From the NCBI GenBank assembly GCA_902381685.1, contig LR698958.1, positions 807,672 to 871,671 on the forward strand: 64,000 nucleotides of DNA. The letters run 5' to 3'. The first letter of the stretch is position 1. Each line of letters begins with the position of its first letter. This DNA is from Lachnospiraceae bacterium (GTDB lineage Bacteria > Bacillota > Clostridia > Lachnospirales > Lachnospiraceae). Shown here one piece after another: positions 62,435 through 64,000 of this stretch. A program made the position numbers and the translations under genes. The notes beneath the pieces were generated by a model. That model had not been told where the DNA came from and made no database searches. It saw nothing but the letters and a program-made list of their open reading frames with translations.

Positions 62435-63871
62435 ATGAGAAAAATCTTATTTGCGGCATCGGAATCTGTCCCGTTTATTAAGACAGGCGGACTCGCAGAT
62501 GTAGTGGGAAGTTTGCCTAAGTATTTCGATAAGAAAAAGTATGACGTGAGGGTTATGTTACCGAAATATATGTGTATGAAGCAGGAATGGAAAGATAAAA
62601 TGGAATATAAAACTCATTTTTATCTGGATTTATCATGGAGAAAACAGTATGTAGGTATTTTGGAAACGAAGTTGGACGGAATCACTTTTTACTTTATCGA
62701 CAATGAATATTATTTTGCAGGCCCGACACCATATGGTAATATTTATGAAGACGTAGAAAAGTTTGCCTTCTTTTCCAGAGCGGTTTTAAGCGCATTACCA
62801 TTGATTGATTTCAGACCTGACATCATTCACTGTCATGACTGGCAGACGGGACTGATTCCGGTATATTTGGATAACTTCCGTTTTGGTGGAGAATTTTATC
62901 AGGGCATTAAGACGGTAATGACGATACATAATTTGAAATTCCAGGGAATATGGGATAAAAAAACAATTCAGGATATTACAGGGCTGCCGGATTATTATTT
63001 TACATCGGATAAATTGGAGGCATACAAAGATGCCAACTATTTAAAGGGCGGTATTGTTTATGCAGACAGGGTTACAACGGTAAGTAACTCTTATGCGGAG
63101 GAGATTAAGACGGAATTTTATGGAGAACGCCTGGACGGACTGATGAATGCGAGGGCAAATTGTCTTTCGGGAATCGTAAACGGAATTGACTATGATGTCT
63201 ATAATCCGAAGACAGATAAGATGATTACTAAGAAATACTCGGTAGATACTTTTAGAAGAGATAAGAAGAAAAACAAACTTGCCCTGCAGGAAGAATTAGG
63301 CTTGGAAGTAAATGACAAGAAGATGATGATTGGTATCGTATCCCGCCTGACAGACCAGAAAGGTTTCGATTTAATTGCATATATCATGGACGAATTGTGT
63401 CAGGACGATATTCAACTTGTTGTCTTGGGGACAGGTGAGGAAAGATATGAGAATATGTTCAGACATTTTGCGTGGAAGTATGAGGGAAAAGTATCTGCGA
63501 ATATTTATTATTCGGAAGAAATGTCCCATAAAGTGTATGCTTCCTGCGATGCATTTCTCATGCCGTCACTGTTTGAACCTTGCGGTTTGAGCCAGTTGAT
63601 GAGTCTGAGGTATGGTACAGTTCCGATTGTGCGTGAGACAGGAGGACTTCGCGATACGGTAGAGCCGTACAATGAATTTGAAAAGACAGGAACAGGATTT
63701 AGTTTTAAAAATTATAATGCCCATGAGATGCTTGGCATTATCCGTTATGCGGAAAAAGTTTATTACGAGAAAAAACGTGATTGGAATAAGATAGCAGAAC
63801 ATGGAATGAAGAAAGATTTTTCATGGAAGAATTCTGCGAAACAGTATGAGGCGCTGTACGAAGAAATGTAA
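62435..63871 (+). CDS. glgA: Glycogen (starch) synthase
   Basis: 478 residues, GT5 family, adding glucose from ADP-glucose to glycogen. N-terminal KTGG loop FIKTGGLADVVGSLPKYF, CHDWQTGLIPVYL, MTIHNLKFQG, and C-terminal Rossmann domain with IGIVSRLTDQKGFDLI, LVVLGTGEERYE, and SLFEPCGLSQLMSLRYGTVPIVRETGGLRDTVEPYNE in parts. Start ATG 62435 has GTGGAGG before it. No other glycogen genes are adjacent. Synthesis of glycogen before sporulation is common in Clostridia. Confidence 0.96.
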   Translation: MRKILFAASESVPFIKTGGLADVVGSLPKYFDKKKYDVRVMLPKYMCMKQEWKDKMEYKTHFYLDLSWRKQYVGILETKLDGITFYFIDNEYYFAGPTPYGNIYEDVEKFAFFSRAVLSALPLIDFRPDIIHCHDWQTGLIPVYLDNFRFGGEFYQGIKTVMTIHNLKFQGIWDKKTIQDITGLPDYYFTSDKLEAYKDANYLKGGIVYADRVTTVSNSYAEEIKTEFYGERLDGLMNARANCLSGIVNGIDYDVYNPKTDKMITKKYSVDTFRRDKKKNKLALQEELGLEVNDKKMMIGIVSRLTDQKGFDLIAYIMDELCQDDIQLVVLGTGEERYENMFRHFAWKYEGKVSANIYYSEEMSHKVYASCDAFLMPSLFEPCGLSQLMSLRYGTVPIVRETGGLRDTVEPYNEFEKTGTGFSFKNYNAHEMLGIIRYAEKVYYEKKRDWNKIAEHGMKKDFSWKNSAKQYEALYEEM

Positions 63872-63889
63872 GATACAAAGGAGTAAGGC

Positions 63890-64000
63890 ATGAAGATTAT
63901 TGACAGATTAAATGAAGACAGAATAAATATTTCTTTTGAGGTGTTTCCACCGAAAACGGAAGCGGGATTTGACAGTGTGATAAAGGCGGTAGATGAAATT
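63890..64000 (+). CDS. metF: Methylenetetrahydrofolate reductase MetF (3' end cut by window)
   Basis: Only the first 37 codons are inside. MKIIDRLNEDRINISFEVFPPKTEAG (in parts) fits the MetF opening SFEFFPPKT, where the Glu is the catalytic acid. AAAGGAG stands 6-7 bases before ATG 63890. It starts 18 bases after glgA. Confidence 0.8.
   Translation, partial: MKIIDRLNEDRINISFEVFPPKTEAGFDSVIKAVDEI

Overview
This window comes from an endospore-forming, low-GC anaerobic Firmicute, most probably a member of the Lachnospiraceae (Clostridia). The evidence is a complete spoIIIA operon, spoIVB, spo0A and sigK; codY; DUF5688 and YARHG proteins; a sortase signal of the Pro-Val-Lys-Thr-Gly-Asp type; and Firmicute gene orders such as nusB-xseA-xseB-ispA-dxs-tlyA-nadK-argR-recN-spoIVB-spo0A. 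I cannot fix the genus. Most of the window is core chromosome, and nearly all genes run on the + strand. No CRISPR array, prophage or secretion system is visible.

Layout. 1-1.7 kb: tRNA wobble-uridine modification pair (trmR fragment, trhP), convergent with sigK. 2.5-4.1 kb: two membrane proteins. 4.3-12.3 kb: comM, dprA, topA, codY, a small unknown gene, then groES-groEL under a perfect CIRCE operator. 12.4-17.5 kb: membrane protein, guaB, amidase, sugar kinase, YqeG phosphatase, efp. 17.5-21.1 kb: zinc-ribbon membrane protein, DUF5688 protein, tRNA-Arg(CCG), pepV. 21.3-24.8 kb (minus strand): ABC transporter with its GntR regulator, nfo, and a flavin reductase-rubredoxin fusion. 25-31.3 kb: argS, alaX, a CPBP protease and two CwlO-like NlpC/P60 wall hydrolases. 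31.4-33.3 kb: rpsB-tsf. 33.3-34.1 kb: a TnpB-less IS200/IS605 element. 34.4-40.7 kb: a giant wall-anchored GH2 beta-galactosidase gene split by one amber codon. 40.9-42.6 kb: three acyltransferases. 42.6-44.9 kb: pnp. 45-49.7 kb: spoIIIAA-AH. 49.8-51.8 kb: prfC and an Asp23 protein. 51.9-62.4 kb: the nusB-to-spo0A block. 62.4-64 kb: glgA and the start of metF.

How the genes fit together. Sporulation is represented at several stages: Spo0A (entry, with Spo0A boxes before its own promoter), SpoIIIA (feeding tube to the forespore), SpoIVB (forespore signalling protease) and SigK (late mother cell). SigK is encoded uninterrupted and without an inhibitory pro-sequence, which raises the question of what SpoIVB cleaves here. 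The housekeeping blocks cover translation (rpsB, tsf, efp, prfC, argS, tRNA-Arg), RNA turnover (pnp), DNA handling (topA, dprA, xseAB, recN, nfo) and isoprenoid/NADP synthesis (ispA, dxs, nadK).

The points most worth a second look are regulatory or structural. They are the in-frame amber in the beta-galactosidase, the IS200-like element whose mRNA would start in one arm of a long inverted repeat, the nested-stem leader before rpsB, a 21-position hairpin before pnp, a spoIVB forespore promoter whose start lies inside the recN terminator, a WalR-type box before a CwlO-like gene, and a short SpoIIIAF. I did not find a clearly new multi-gene system.
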